64,000 nucleotides of DNA from Candidula unifasciata (GCA_905116865.2 CAJHNH020002776.1:1-64000); one strand, 5' to 3'; counted from the stretch's first letter, positions 51,001 through 59,720 are shown. Made by a program: numbers and translations. Notes: generated from the letters alone by a model not told the origin.

Positions 51001-52444
51001 TTACCTTGAAATGTTTTATGTAAAGGAAAGTAAACATGACCCTTTTCCATACCTTTAGTCATATAGTGCTAGAAGTATATTTTTTAGAGCATTAGGCACT
51101 CGATAGGTGATGTGGTCAGCATCACACTAGCCACCTTTACTTCCCTGAACTTTGCCCGATACACATGTAAAGCTGGGTCAGCCTAGAAGCAAAGATCATG
51201 CATACAAAAATCTGGCACCAGGCGGACTTGAACCCACTACTTTCTGATATGCAAGCAAGTGTCTAGCTACTGCCCATGTTTCTTATGGTAATTGATCCTG
51301 TGTTAACTCATATCCTTTCTCACAAGAATGTCCTCCCTGTCCACACAGAACTGTTCCTCTCACCAAGTGAAGTGGGGAGTGACAATTGTTTTTGTTTAAC
51401 TGTGGCCATTTCTGTATCCACAGGTGCATGTAAGAATAGCATCTCCTCCTCTCAAGTATCCCTGCTACATGGGAATCAATATTCCAACAAGTGAGGAGCT
51501 CATTGCCAACTTGGTGCCTGTCGAACAGATGGCTGAAGAACTTGGTATGTTCACAAATATCCATAGATTCATGAACTTTTTTGTCTTATTAATACATGCC
51601 TTTATTTGTTTCTGCATTGTTGTGGTAACTGGAACATCTAGCATAGTTTGACAGTGCCTTTTCACTTTTTTAAAAAAAACAGTTCTTTCATAAGAGAAGC
51701 ATATAACTGTGATTGCTATCAAAAGCTATTGGCCATGTCTGAAGAACATAAATAATTAAACTATCTCCTAATTGGTCTAGTATTTCCTCTATTATCTGCC
51801 CCACTCACATACGCGTGCATACATGCACATGCATAAATGTACACATGTATGTGCACACACACACATATAGAGACTTGCGCGCATGCACATACAAACACAC
51901 CTTCTATCTTAGTATTTCCTCTGAAAGCTCTGTCTTACTATTTTCTCTCATAGCCCTTGTCTTAATGTTTCCTTTGACAGCCCTCTGTCTCAGTATTTTC
52001 CCCTGAAAGCCATCTGTCTTTTTATTTCTATCTGACAGCCCTCTGTCTCAGTATTTCCCCTGAAAGCCATCTGTCTTTTTATTTCTATCTGACAGTCCTC
52101 TGTATTAGTTTTCCATAGTATCTTATGAAAATATCCTGACCTCTGATAGCCTTCTGGTTGAATATTTCCTCAAGAACCTCCTTTTTCCATTGTTGGTCTG
52201 GGAAGGCCAAGCAAAACTTGTATGCTATGATTTGTTTCTGTTGCATGCATATCACATTGTATGTCTCCTGATATCAGTGCTGTAACCCCACATTTCTACT
52301 TTAATAGGTGCCGACAGTGTCAAATACTTATCTCTGGAAGGACTGGAGAAAGCCGTCCGTGATGGCATCAAAGACCAGCAAGAGACTGGCCACTGCACCG
52401 CCTGTTTGAGTGGACAGTACCCTGTGAAAAAACTGGACTGGTAG
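33094..52444 (+). CDS. PPAT: amidophosphoribosyltransferase (glutamine PRPP amidotransferase), complete (11 coding exons, 509 aa)
   Basis: Coding exons: 33094-33257 (acceptor AG at 33087-33088), 35584-35720, 37240-37373, 38601-38713, 39965-40104, 43348-43452, 45332-45460, 47366-47493, 49506-49727, 51424-51544, 52308-52444 (TAG 52442-52444). All are GT-AG and in phase, 1530 nt. It converts PRPP and Gln to phosphoribosylamine, the committed step of purine synthesis. The N-terminal Ntn amidohydrolase domain starts at Cys24 (MREE-CGLFG) after a 23-residue propeptide, longer than the 11 of human PPAT. RGQESAG (55-61), HNGELVNA (132-139) and GNRPL follow. The PRTase domain has the PRPP loop [13 protein letters not shown] (397-409). 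Fe-S ligands are Cys292 (AFCIFEY), Cys438 (KYPCYMG), Cys494 and Cys497 (HCTAC). Human PPAT is 517 aa, so this is full length. I chose the ATG at 33094 because the in-frame ATGs at 33049 and 33061 fall in the intron before the acceptor. Confidence 0.97.
33595..33745. repeat. dispersed repeat, partner at 35090-35280
   Basis: Shares TTGCTGCA-ATAT-ACC-CCTCCATT, TTCTCTTTC-AGTT-GTGACTC and TATTAT---TCCAT-ATC-TCTTGG with 35120-35270 in the same orientation, both in PPAT intron 1. Probably a LINE remnant, but no protein motif is readable. Confidence 0.5.
33808..34084 (+). mobile_element. R1 dispersed element, near full length
   Basis: From ATGGTTCGGGGGCTGTATTA through CCTGAGAGGTGAGGAACC to GTTTACAGCTGGTGAACAC and an AAGAAGAAG tail; PPAT intron 1. 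Confidence 0.75.
34085..34240 (+). mobile_element. LINE 3'-end fragment (RNase H family)
   Basis: CACTCAGGGGATGGCGAGAC, then GGAACTGAAACTCTGTG and TGCTGCTGAAGATGCAGATGG match the 39150-39360 tail. It directly follows the R1 tail; an inverted tail of the same family is at 34975-35075. Confidence 0.5.
34975..35280 (-). mobile_element. LINE 3'-end fragment plus dispersed repeat copy
   Basis: 34975-35075 is the inverted RNase H-family tail (AGAATGGACATAACTGCACT, then CCCCTTCATCAGTAG). From about 35090 it continues into the partner of the repeat at 33595-33745. Confidence 0.5.
35985..36345 (-). mobile_element. LINE fragment, RNase H C-terminus and 3' end
   Basis: The minus strand encodes [20 protein letters not shown], then [17 protein letters not shown], the last RNase H motif ([12 protein letters not shown]). 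It is followed by the family tail from 36175 down to 35985. The word GTTCATACTAGAGA-AGCATT beside it also occurs at 44450 in a similar setting. Confidence 0.75.
36876..37158 (+). mobile_element. R1 dispersed element, near full length
   Basis: TATGTGGGTTCTGGGGCCC at the start, CCTGAGAGGCAAGGAACC inside, GTTTACAGCTGGT then AGAGAAGAAGG at the end. It finishes about 80 bp upstream of PPAT exon 3. Confidence 0.75.
37382..37612. mobile_element. 231-bp piggyBac-type MITE just after PPAT exon 3
   Basis: Starts TTAACTCTTTCAGT and ends ACTGAAAGAGTTAA, exact inverted termini with TTAA at both edges. The left edge is 8 bp after the exon 3 border (donor GTAAGCAC, then TTAA). Related in its TTAACTCTTT end to 28090-28235. 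Confidence 0.75.
37860..38110 (+). mobile_element. LINE C-terminal tail fragment, decayed
   Basis: The plus strand reads [20 protein letters not shown] then [22 protein letters not shown], with stops. It corresponds to the RWFGHV part of a LINE tail. PPAT intron 3. Confidence 0.55.
39150..39360 (+). mobile_element. LINE 3'-end fragment (RNase H family)
   Basis: GGAACTCTGCACTGGCTGCT, GAAGATGAGGACGGAGCACA, GAGTGCTGTGATGTCAGTTC; the same tail occurs, inverted, at 17350 and 20180 and, forward, at 1225. PPAT intron 4. Confidence 0.6.
40127..40843. mobile_element. 717-bp piggyBac-type non-autonomous element
   Basis: Ends TTAACCCTACCAGAC and GTCTGGTAGGGTTAA are exact reverse complements with TTAA at both borders. 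No transposase frame inside. The left edge is 22 bp after the PPAT exon 5 border at 40104. The terminal sequence differs from the two shorter TTAA elements. Confidence 0.8.
40855..41065 (-). mobile_element. S2 SINE, tRNA-headed
   Basis: Read on minus: GTTTAGGCAGAGCAAACGCG (A-box region) and CCTGGTTCAATCCCTGC (B box), then TTTCGACAGTGGTACCGAAA, GCAATGGCAAACTACTG, and a tail with GGTTGGTTCTGCAAGGTCC. Three further copies occur in the window. Confidence 0.75.
41083..41225. mobile_element. decayed copy of the 28.09-kb TTAA MITE
   Basis: TTAGTCCCAAGGAGTGCATC, TAGGTTCCTACCT, GCCCAATGAATACAAGA and TTGGGCCTAGGATGCTAAAC align with 28098-28212. The right terminus is mutated. Confidence 0.6.
41480..41650 (-). 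mobile_element. S1 SINE fragment
   Basis: Plus-strand GTGATGTGGTCAGCATCATG, CTGCCTTTACTTCCCAGG and CTGGTACTTATC are the inverted S1 body. A degraded head (GATTAGAATCCGGGATCTTC) follows. Confidence 0.6.
42325..42409 (-). mobile_element. LINE family B fragment
   Basis: The reverse complement of 24770-24845 (TTCTGACACAGATGATCTTC, GATGTCAAACTGCTCAGCAT, CTTCTCTCT). It ends exactly where the 59-bp array starts. Confidence 0.6.
42410..43347. repeat. 59-bp tandem array ending in the PPAT exon 6 acceptor
   Basis: Sixteen units at strict 59-bp spacing (42410, 42469 ... 43295): CTAGTGTTCTGATGGTCGGA, TGTTCATGTTAACCTGTAGG, TTTTGTCTGTCACATGTCA. The last unit is diverged and contains the real acceptor. 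Its TTTTGTCTTTCAG aligns with TTTTGTCTGTCAC of the others, so AG is AC in the repeated copies. Two alternating variants (ATATTAACC/ATGTTAACC; TTTGTC/TCTGTC) suggest higher-order expansion. Confidence 0.95.
43630..44160. repeat. about 25-bp tandem repeat rich in GGTAAGTCAC
   Basis: The unit is like GTCTGTGGTGATAAGTCACTTATAT with many variants, roughly 20 copies; a 50-bp dimer (TAATCACT / ATAAGTCACT) recurs on the right. It starts about 180 bp after PPAT exon 6. Several units contain GGTAAGT, a good 5' splice consensus. Confidence 0.85.
44745..45030. repeat. CT-rich polypyrimidine tract
   Basis: About 280 bp of TCTCTC/CTTTTTC-rich sequence, nearly free of purines on this strand, open in all forward frames as Leu/Ser/Phe. 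PPAT intron 6, ending 300 bp before exon 7. Confidence 0.85.
45487..45780. mobile_element. R1 foldback: inverted partial copy joined to a forward copy
   Basis: 45487-45570 is inverted R1 (CTTCTTCTTC, then GTTCACTAGCCGTAAACTCT). 45572-45780 is forward R1 ending GTTTACAGCCGGTGAACAAG with a GAAGAAGAAG tail. The outer 80-90 bp of both arms can pair. It begins 27 bp after PPAT exon 7. Confidence 0.7.
46235..46440 (+). mobile_element. dispersed repeat S3
   Basis: The reverse complement of 5820-6003 (TAGATATGCTGAGACAGCAG, TGGCACAGGAGCGGAGCAAA, GAAACTAAGACTACCAGACT), ending in a poly-A-like run at 46433-46441, which would fit a retroposed element read in this direction. Confidence 0.65.
47212..47335 (+). 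mobile_element. S1-like SINE, 3'-truncated, just upstream of PPAT exon 8
   Basis: Head with GAGATAGCAGCAAGACGC and a clear B-box GAGGTTGTGGGTTCGAATC, then the S1-like body TTACCTTGGCTTC. It stops about 30 bp before the exon 8 acceptor (AG 47364-47365). Confidence 0.65.
47494..49090. repeat. 44-bp tandem array starting exactly at the PPAT exon 8 donor
   Basis: The first unit begins with the real donor (TGTGCA|GTAAGTTGATTAG). The array unit is ACAGTAAGTTGACTAGTTAC, TGATATAATCCATAAAACCT, TGAC; I count about 35 GTAAGT copies to 49067. Units also match the last exon bases (GCTTGTGCA versus CCTTGACACA), so the copied segment spans the exon/intron border. The middle (47.98-48.30 kb) has irregular, rearranged units. 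Confidence 0.95.
49200..49385 (-). mobile_element. S2 SINE fragment
   Basis: Plus-strand TATCCTTTACAGGACATTGC, CAGTAGTTTGCCATTGC and GTCAGCTTTCGGTACCAG match 40855-41065 in the same orientation; the B box is degraded. PPAT intron 8. Confidence 0.65.
49770..50035 (+). mobile_element. R1 dispersed element, near full length
   Basis: CATGTGTCAGTTCTGGGGCC start, CCTGAGAGGCAAGGAGTTG inside, TTTAGCTGGTGAACGTGAAG and an AAGACGAAGAAG tail. PPAT intron 9, starting about 40 bp after exon 9. Confidence 0.7.
50345..50585 (-). mobile_element. LINE-related fragment
   Basis: Shares CATGGTCAAAATACTTCAGC / GAGGATGCTGTTTATGAGCC-type words with 59090-59150 (AATATTTCAGCTTTCGAGAA, GGATGCTGTTTATTAGCC), part of a minus-strand LINE tail there. 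Confidence 0.45.
50590..50890 (-). mobile_element. R1 dispersed element, near full length
   Basis: Starts TTCTTCTTCGCGTTCACCAG, contains CAGACTGTTGGTTACTCACC, ends near GGGGCACAGCAACCTTCAC with a C run at the far side. It is 550 bp from the forward copy at 49770, so the two form an inverted pair in intron 9. Confidence 0.75.
51085..51260 (-). mobile_element. S1 SINE
   Basis: Plus-strand GTGATGTGGTCAGCATCACA, CACCTTTACTTCCCTGAAC, AAAGCTGGGTCAGCCTAG and a B-box complement GGCGGACTTGAACCCACTAC. About 160 bp upstream of PPAT exon 10. Confidence 0.7.
51905..52110. repeat. 56-bp tandem repeat, about 3 units, degenerate edges
   Basis: The unit is GACAGCCCTCTGTCTCAGTA, TTTCCCCTGAAAGCCATCTG, TCTTTTTATTTCTATCT. 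Preceded by CA-rich sequence (51810-51900). PPAT intron 10, 200 bp before the last exon. Confidence 0.8.
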
Positions 52445-52586
52445 TGATGAAAATGACCAATGGGAGATGCTTGCTCAAAGGACAGCATGAAGACAATTCC
52501 TGATATCTCCATATGCTCAATTTTCTTCCTGTGTGCATGTTTGTAAGCATCTTATGTGAGCAGCTGAGTACACATGCACTGTATAA

Positions 52587-52862
52587 AGTTAGTTAGTTAG
52601 TTAGTCTTTCCTCTTGTGTCGAGTGCGGCACATAGGGCAGAGGTCGTGACTCTCCATGCACGGCGGTCCGTTGCAATCCGTTGTAGGTCTTGGATGTTTG
52701 AGTGGCCCATGAGCGAGCCTTCCCTGATGATAGTTCTACGTAGGGTTTCCCTTGGTCTTCCACGAGATCTTTTCCCCTGTGGTGTCCAAATGAGGGCTTG
52801 GTAAGGAAGTCTTGATTTATCCATTCTAAGGACGTGGCCGACATAGTTCCAGCGGCGTTTAA
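52587..52862 (-). mobile_element. RTE-like LINE, 5'-truncated copy in the PPAT 3' UTR region
   Basis: The minus strand encodes MDKSRLPYQALIWTPQGKRS, then RGRPRETLRRTIIREGSLMG, HSNIQDLQRIATDRRAWRVT and ALCAALDTRGKTN, with a (CTAA)n-type tail. It is almost identical to 13256-13541, so both inserted fairly recently. It lies 143 bp past the PPAT stop. Confidence 0.8.
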
Positions 52863-54001
52863 AGAGGACTCAATATGTTGTTTGTCATCAGCTGCCTGGG
52901 TAGTTTCGTGCAGTGTCACACATTTACTGAATTATAATTCAATTTGAAATGTCATCATTTCCTGCTTGCAGAGCTCTGTCTCTATATACAGTACTCTCAG
53001 CATTTCTTCACTACCTCACGCTGGAACGAGTTATACCAGTTGATGGTCTCATGTATAAGGCGTAGACACAACATTCAGAATGAATCATCTATCTGCCATT
53101 TAAAAAAACTTCTATTCATGTATGTATAAAAAAAAGAGGGGGGAGGGGGGTATTATTTGTGGACTTAGGGCCACATTGCTAGTGCTGTCGCCACAAACTG
53201 TGCAGGTTGAGATTTTATTTTTCCCTCCGACAGACCCAAAAAAAAAAAATCCCCAACCTTACAGAGTATTCGAATCCATGCCATCTGTCACTTTCATTTT
53301 AAACAGATACACACATATGTGCTCAAGTATTCTCTGATACATGCAAGAAGCTTCTGAGCACAATGCACAAACTTCATAACATCAGTGAAAACCCCTGTCT
53401 GAAAATGTGCATACCAGAATCCATACATTCACATTTAGCTGTGATCTAGTTTTCAGTTTGTTGTTTTGCCGGGGCACTAATATGTTGAACCTGCTGAATA
53501 GTGTCTGACTGCTGGGTGATACACAGTGTGTGAAATATCCATGAAGATGGGACATCCCTATCTGAGGGTCAGCTGGCATGAGAAGCAAGCAAGCAGGTTT
53601 CAGTGATGGTTAATCTATGCAATCTGTTGTTGTTGTTGAACATGCACCCATGAACAGATATTATAGGATTAGATGTATACACCACAACCCATTGAAGTCT
53701 TCATTGTATGGATCATAAGAGACATGCTAGTTCATTCTATGGCATAATGTCATTTTGTTTTATGCATAAATCAGTGATGTTTCTAGTTTTTAAATGTTAC
53801 AGAAGCTAACATGTATTCATCAAAAATGTGCGCATCTTTATGTTATGTAAATTTGTACACATTCAGATGTACAGTTACTAGCAAGAAATCATCGCCAGGA
53901 TGTCGTGATAGGCTTTTATGTGTGTGTTAAATGAAGTAGTGGGCCCTGTTTGATCTTGTTATTATCTTCTATTTTACTTCCATTTGACTCATATTTTATG
54001 C
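52863..54001. other. probable PPAT 3' UTR or flank, no gene recognised
   Basis: No domain-bearing frame or clear repeat. AT-rich with scattered T runs. Confidence 0.4.
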
Positions 54002-54007
54002 AATAAA
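54002..54007 (+). terminator. candidate PPAT poly(A) signal
   Basis: AATAAA about 1.56 kb after the PPAT stop; it would give a long 3' UTR that includes the RTE insert at 52587-52862. A second AATAAA lies near 54085. No transcript evidence. Confidence 0.35.
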
Positions 54008-54049
54008 TCCATGTCATTAGAGGTTAGGAAAGGAATTCTGGCATGCTGT

Positions 54050-54460
54050 ATAGAGCCAGTTGTAACATATGGCTGAATCTTAGACAATAAATAAGCCAGA
54101 CAGATTGAGACCTCAGAGATGTGGTTTTACAGAAGAATTCCTCGGACAGCCAAAAAGAGCAACCCAGATGTTTTGAAAGAGGTGATACCTCAAAGGCAAC
54201 TTATCACAAACATCAGAAAGAGACGGTCATCATTTTTTGGTCATGTAATGAGAAGAGGGAAACTGGAAAATGTTGTGACAACTAGAAAGATCTGTGGAAA
54301 GAGACAGACAGAGCAAGACACATGAAATGATTATTGACAGCCTTTTGTGTTGGCATGGAGGGGTGTCAACACACGACCTGATATGTGCTTTTGAAGAATG
54401 CAGATTGTGGATAAGCATGCGTATCTAAGAAAATTGGCAAAGCACTAGATGGTGATGATG
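54050..54460 (+). mobile_element. LINE family B tail, frameshifted
   Basis: The plus strand reads TYG-ILD then [20 protein letters not shown] and RGKLENVVTTRKICGKR. After a frameshift it reads QPFVLAWRGVNTR. It ends in a GATGGTGATGATGAT tail, as at 22870. Confidence 0.75.
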
Positions 54461-54744
54461 ATTTTACTTCCAGCATTGCAACTTTTCATTTTGTCAAGAT
54501 TTTAGTCAGTGTCTCCATTGATGACTGCAGACTAGGCTGCATAATGTTTTTTTCTTAGCATATTTAAAATTGACAAGAGCATTTTCCGCCAATATTTTCA
54601 ATTCTGATGAATGTTTCTTATGTGTTACATTAGTCACTTAACATATAAGAGGGATTGGAAGTTGCTTGTGTGTTCTGTGTATTCTTGAAGCAGGTATTGT
54701 TGGGAATATTGCCTGCGATTTAGTTGGATTTTATTGCAGCCTGT

Positions 54745-54975
54745 AACTTTTAGTTAGTGGCGTTTAAGGCGTTGCAGTCCGACTCGTAAGCCAGCATACG
54801 ATCGAAACCCACTGCAGGCTGCGTGTAAATGGGACGTCGCAGGTCGACCCAGCCTCCAGGATGGGCTGTCCTGGAAAGTGTAATATTACCCACCGAGTGC
54901 TGATGGTCCTGCCCATATGCCCGATGCGCCGAAAGGCGTGAAAAGGGAACTTTACTTTTACTTTACTTTTAACTG
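54745..54975 (+). mobile_element. S1-related SINE
   Basis: Head GGCGTTTAAGGCGTTGCAGTC with degenerate B box ACGATCGAAACCCACTGC, body GCAGGTCGACCCAGCCTCC, GATGCGCCGAAAGGCGTG, and the tail TTTACTTTTACTTTACTTTT. It differs enough from 29850-30122 to be a separate subfamily. Confidence 0.75.
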
Positions 54976-55139
54976 TGTAGAAGCACCTAGTGGTGTGTGT
55001 TATTGGGCCTGATTGTTACATCGTATCTTCTGGACCCATGCAGCTTTTACTATACTATAATTGAGCTATAGACTCTTTGTTGGCTACTGAATATCCTAAG
55101 TGCAATGATGTCAGTTTTTGATTGATTGACAGATTCATT

Positions 55140-55330
55140 CATTAGCTATAATGGTTAGGGCATTCACCTGCCAGGACAATAGTCCTGGTTCAATTCGCTG
55201 AAGAGTCAAGGTTTGCTCCAACTAAATCATTTCTGAGGTAGATAATGTCCAGAACTTTCAGGCAGTTGTCTGTGGAGGAAAGGCAGTTGGGGGTGGGGAG
55301 CTGACCACCCCACCTCGTATACAGTTGACT
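55140..55330 (+). mobile_element. tRNA-headed SINE, other family
   Basis: TATAATGGTTAGGGCATTCA (A-box region) and AGTCCTGGTTCAATTCGC (B box) are spaced as in a tRNA. A body with no match to S1 or S2 follows. The acceptor-stem halves do not pair convincingly, so a functional tRNA is unlikely. Confidence 0.5.
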
Positions 55331-55369
55331 AGAATTTGTAAAAATATAACACTTCGTACCCTAGTGGCA

Positions 55370-56150
55370 GTATTTGATATGGGTTGACCATTTTTATAAT
55401 TTAATTTTACAGTTCTTTTCATGTTCAAGTGCTTTCTTTCTCTCTCTTTGTCTCTCTGTGTCTCACTCTCATACTTTTGTTTTATTCAGTGTTTGTGTGT
55501 GTGCCTCTGATTTTCCCTCCTGCATGAGCATGTTTATATATATATATGTGTGTTACTGCTCACACTGAGTGTGAGAAATGTTTTCCATATTTTAACAGTA
55601 CCATTAACGAGACCTTCATTAAGTACTGTCAACTTTAACCAATGGAAGCACGGAGTATTATATCTACAGCAGGCAGCACGGACTTACCATTGTGTGGATG
55701 CTGTTCTTGTAATTCATATATCACTGCCCACATTTACATGTGTCTCTTGTACATAGATACAGTTTGTACATAGTGATTGCCATAACATCCATAACCACAT
55801 TTATATTACATATGTACGGTGTAGAGATCACATCTCTAGACTGTAGACTGTGCCATATGCCAGCTAGAGACTGACCACTTTGTTACTCTTCTGATGCTTC
55901 CTTTTCCTGCACAATCTAAGAGCTGATCTACAGGCTTGGCTATATTTTGTTATTTTACCGCTGCCATGTATGATTCATGTAAAGATACATTTTTATTTAA
56001 TACATTTTACCGTCATGTTGATTCAGTTGTATCATGCTGGATGTTGTATACAACATTGTGAGAGATATATACCAATACATCATGCGTTTATACATTGTGT
56101 GTGTGCGCTTCTTTTTGTTTACCATAATTATGGATGTAAGTTTTTTCTTG
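55370..56150. other. no gene recognised
   Basis: Short CT-rich and TA/TG-rich patches (55435-55500; 55534-55555); nothing else recognised. Confidence 0.4.
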
Positions 56151-56154
56151 TATG

Positions 56155-56470
56155 ATAATTACCATTATCCTCAAATGCCTTGCCACCTGGCGTAGGCGAT
56201 CATTCATCTCCACAGATCTCGGTCTTTGGAGTTCTGCATCAATTCCACTGATGATATTCCTCCATGCCACTGTCTCAAGCCATCCACCATCATTTCTCTT
56301 GGACTGCCTCTGCCTCTTCTACCAGTGAGACAGCAGAAGGCAGCGCAAAATGATTCATTACAGCCTTTTATCATTGTGTAGAGGAGTTAGCACACAAACA
56401 TACATACTGTTAAAGATTGCAGATTTTGAAGCGATATGGTTGCTTGCGTCAGTCGGCAAGACACTTGATG
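56155..56470. mobile_element. two LINE tail fragments, opposite orientations
   Basis: 56155-56320 on minus reads MAWRNIISGIDAELQRPRSV and a GRGRGSP-like stretch, a LINE tail. 56330-56470 on plus matches the LINE family B 3' end (CAGCCTTTT, GGAGTTAGCACACAA, GTCGGCAAGACACTTGATG). Confidence 0.5.
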
Positions 56471-56744
56471 TTGATGGACACTTAATAGTCTGTTTGATGT
56501 ATGTGATATATGACACCCTCCCATTACTTGTTTTCTTTTTGTTTGCCAGTAACAGGGTGGTTGGCACATTGTGTGGTGGTTTACAGCTAGTCTGCAGTAG
56601 CTGCATATTTTGGCCCGACAGATCTGATTTTAGTGGACCTTCAGTTAGTGACCTTGTTTAACAGGCCTGTAGCGTGCCTATTCTGTTTTCCCTCAGAACA
56701 TTTCCCCCGAAACCCACATATGGATACGTGCATTTTAAGCCTGA

Positions 56745-56950
56745 TCTTTTAAGCCTATTTATCAGCCTGGTCCATGGCTTTCACTCTTTCTTTACCTGCA
56801 AGTCTATCAGCTTGCTCATTTCCTTGTGCTCCTTCATATCTTGGCACGAAAATGAAAATAATCCTTGTCAGTCTGGAATGCTGTAGAGCCACCAACAACT
56901 GCCTTTCGGACGTAGTGCTTCTCTGTCTTTCTGAGTCAAGATAAGAGATG
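56745..56950 (-). mobile_element. LINE fragment, RNase H C-terminus
   Basis: The minus strand encodes [31 protein letters not shown], the last RNase H motif, in an open frame from 57054. Starts amid a degraded upstream part. Confidence 0.65.
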
Positions 56951-56999
56951 TGATGACTTTCAAGATAAGAAGACAGGAAAGTCATAAAATGGCAGTCTT

Positions 57000-57290
57000 C
57001 TTCTTCTTCTCGTTCACCAGCTGTAAACTCTGGTGGAAAGTTCTGGCTGTTCATTCACTTCTGGACTGCAGTCCTGTTTCAGAACCTGAGTGTTGCGTGT
57101 GGATCCATTTTACAGACCTGACTCATTTGTACACAGACTGCTGGTTCCTTGCCTCTCAGGCAAATGCACTCTGACTTTGAAGGAAGCTCCCAATTAGTCG
57201 ACTCTTTTGACACGCTTTTGGGTAGGCAGTGGGTCTATTCTTGTTTTCCCTATAATAGGGCCCCGGAACCCACACGGGAGGAAATCGCAG
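57000..57290 (-). mobile_element. R1 dispersed element, full length
   Basis: TTCTTCTTCTCGTTCACCAG at one end and CCCGGAACCCACACGGG at the other; little divergence. With 29139-29425 this defines both ends of the family. Confidence 0.8.
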
Positions 57291-57354
57291 TAGTAAAACA
57301 TATGTCATACGATCTAGCCTGACACTCAAAATGGCCACTCGAAAAATCTGTACT

Positions 57355-57620
57355 TTAGTAAACAAGAAGCAGAAACTGTGAATTTCATGGACACAAAAAA
57401 AAAAAAGATAAAGACAAGGCGAGAGACTGACCCAAAAAAAGCATGGGTGGATGGAGTAAACGAGACACTACAGAAAACCAATATGGCATTAACACAAGCC
57501 ACGCAACTAACACAAGACAGAAAACTACATAAACTCTTTTTGGAAACTACATATAACTCTCTTCGGCAACTTTTGACCATTTACGAACGAACGTTGATAG
57601 AAACCATGAGGTTAGATTAA
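57355..57620 (+). mobile_element. possible LINE C-terminal tail
   Basis: An 80-codon frame contains RRETDPKKAWVDGVNETLQK, then MALTQATQLTQDRKLHKLFLE. It resembles the RP-K-W-DG----L----LT-A--L--DR--W part of LINE tails. Weaker than the other calls. It could instead be a small unknown exon, but no splice sites fit clearly. Confidence 0.4.
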
Positions 57621-57846
57621 ATAAAACGTGTAAGAATATGCGAACGATGAATTAGGTGTAGATCCGGCAAGGGTGAATGTATGAGAGGAAGCGAACAACG
57701 CGTGTTTCATTAGAGTGCTAATGGAAAAGTTAACATCTACATCTTGACAATTGCTGCGGAAGACAAAGCATTCTATGAGCATGCATGGTGTGCCATGATC
57801 TTGAATCTTCAAATTAGTAACAATTAATCAGTAATCGGCAACGTTT

Positions 57847-58467
57847 AACAGCCGGGCTACTCAAATAAATTTACTCAGGGGCTAACAATTGCTAACATGA
57901 GGATTATCGGTTAGTTCGACGAAAGTCTCTTGATTTACTCACTCTTACACACTAGCTCACTTTTGATTAGTTGACCATCAGGCTAGCTCACTTCTGATTA
58001 GTCGACCTTGAGCCACTCGCCCTTGGCACAAGGTGACGGTGGTGTTCCCCAATGCCATTGATATCGCGTGTAGTATATTTCAGCATGCCAGCGCTTTTAA
58101 CACTCAAAAAACATCGACAAACTGGGTCTAACACAAAACCTCTTTAGAGAGTGATGAAACTTATGTCACAGGCATTCTCTTTCTCGGAATAAAAACGTAA
58201 ATGCAAGACATCCCAGAACGCAAACGACACCCGTGACCTCCAGTAAGGTAGACCAGTCCAACAAAGTTATCAGTGGAACCTGACCTACTATATCTGGGGA
58301 GACTAACGTCGAACTAAATAGATTATCATGGTTGTCACGGGCAAGAGGTCCGAGCCCAGGCATAGAAAGGTCATTAATACAAAACAACTGGCAATGATCC
58401 GCTGGCCACTTGCTATGTCTCTGCGGGCCAGATGTGGCCAGCGGGCCTACTGTAAATAACCCTGCTT
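57847..58467. mobile_element. possible hAT-like element with GGGCTA-TCAA termini
   Basis: The left end CAGCCGGGCTACTCAAATAA and right end (minus strand) CAGGGTTATTTACAGTAGGC are similar. The right 70 bp is homologous to 61575-61652, and the left 40 bp to 61491-61520. The ORF across it (161 codons, minus) has no recognisable domain. Confidence 0.4.
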
Positions 58468-58899
58468 TCCAGCATAAGCAGTAGAACAAGAAGGATGACA
58501 TGTAAGAATTTAGCAACAATCGTAAACCCACGATTGACATTGGGGACAGAGGTACGGAATCATCGTCTTTTTTGCCAGTGAATTCCTCAGACGAAATACC
58601 TGAAAACTGACTCAAGGCCGAGAGAAAGGGAAATTGGCTGGCAACTGGCACACAACGCTAGGGATCGGGTGTTGGAATGTGGGCGCATTAATTTCCCCAC
58701 CAACAGACACAGTACGTACAGTTTGTGATATGGAGAGAGGACAGGAGTGAGACTGCCTCTTGCCGTTAACACCGTCGTTTCACCGTTAGATTCTGCTCCA
58801 GTTACCCCGGGCCTGGGCTGCCAATGATGGGTTTTTACCCCCAGATCTGTTTTTTTTTTTTTATTTGACGCCTTGGGTTTGTATTTTGAAATCTCATCA

Positions 58900-59165
58900 T
58901 CATCATGTAGTAGGTCCTTTGCAGAACGTCGCTCTCATCACTAGGTCTCTCGTCAGTTCTTCCGCTTCATGCACTTTCACACTTAAGGAGTCACTTATAT
59001 CTTGTGCCCATCTTCGTGTCGGTCGGCCCCTGCCCCTCCTTCCTGGTACCATGCCTTCTGCTAGAATTTTTTTCCAATCTGTCGTGGCGCTTGATATGAC
59101 CACAATATTTCAGCTTTCGAGAAAGGATGCTGTTTATTAGCCAATCTTCCTTGATGTTCAGATTT
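58900..59165 (-). mobile_element. LINE C-terminal tail
   Basis: The minus strand encodes TDWKKILAEGMVPGRRGRGR, then PTRRWAQDISDSLSVKVHEA and EELTRDLVMRATF, ending with a stop and an ATGATGATGA tail at 58900. The GRGRP--RW-DDI------L--A--L--DR motif is standard for these LINE tails. Confidence 0.75.
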
Positions 59166-59649
59166 TTTTAGATGTCAATATTTCTTATCTTTTTTCAGAT
59201 TTTGAAATCTGGGTTTTAAAAATATATCTTTATATAAAATTGGGTAAATGTTTCGTTTCGTAACTATAACATTTGTACTTTTTAACAATCTTTGCTTTTA
59301 AATATATATATATATATATATTTGGTTCTTTGTCTATGTATTGCTTGGGTTTTTATTCAGTTTAGCTGGGTTAAAAAAAAATCCTATCGGCAGCCCTGAC
59401 CTGGGCCATAACCAGCCGGGATCTATCACACACACACACACAAACACGACCGCTGATCTGTCATTGTTCTAGTTGAACAAAACATACAGTTTTTTTCGGC
59501 TTTACAGACCCAATATTGAAAAATCAAGAATATTGCGATGACTAGTCTTATTGAGCGGAAAAACAACGAAACACAAAAAACAACACAAAGAATGATCAGT
59601 CTCTAAAGTGACTACTTTACGATATCAAATATTGTGTACACAGTTTAGA

Positions 59650-59650
<1 letters not shown>
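59166..59650. other. no gene recognised
   Basis: AT-rich with a (TA)n stretch at about 59302-59321 and a short CA repeat at about 59430-59442. Confidence 0.5.

Positions 59651-59652
<2 letters not shown>

Positions 59653-59720
<68 letters not shown>

Noticed and set aside
58166..58651. 161-aa minus-strand frame
   Set aside because: No recognisable domain; it overlaps a probable TIR element and has no splice-site context.
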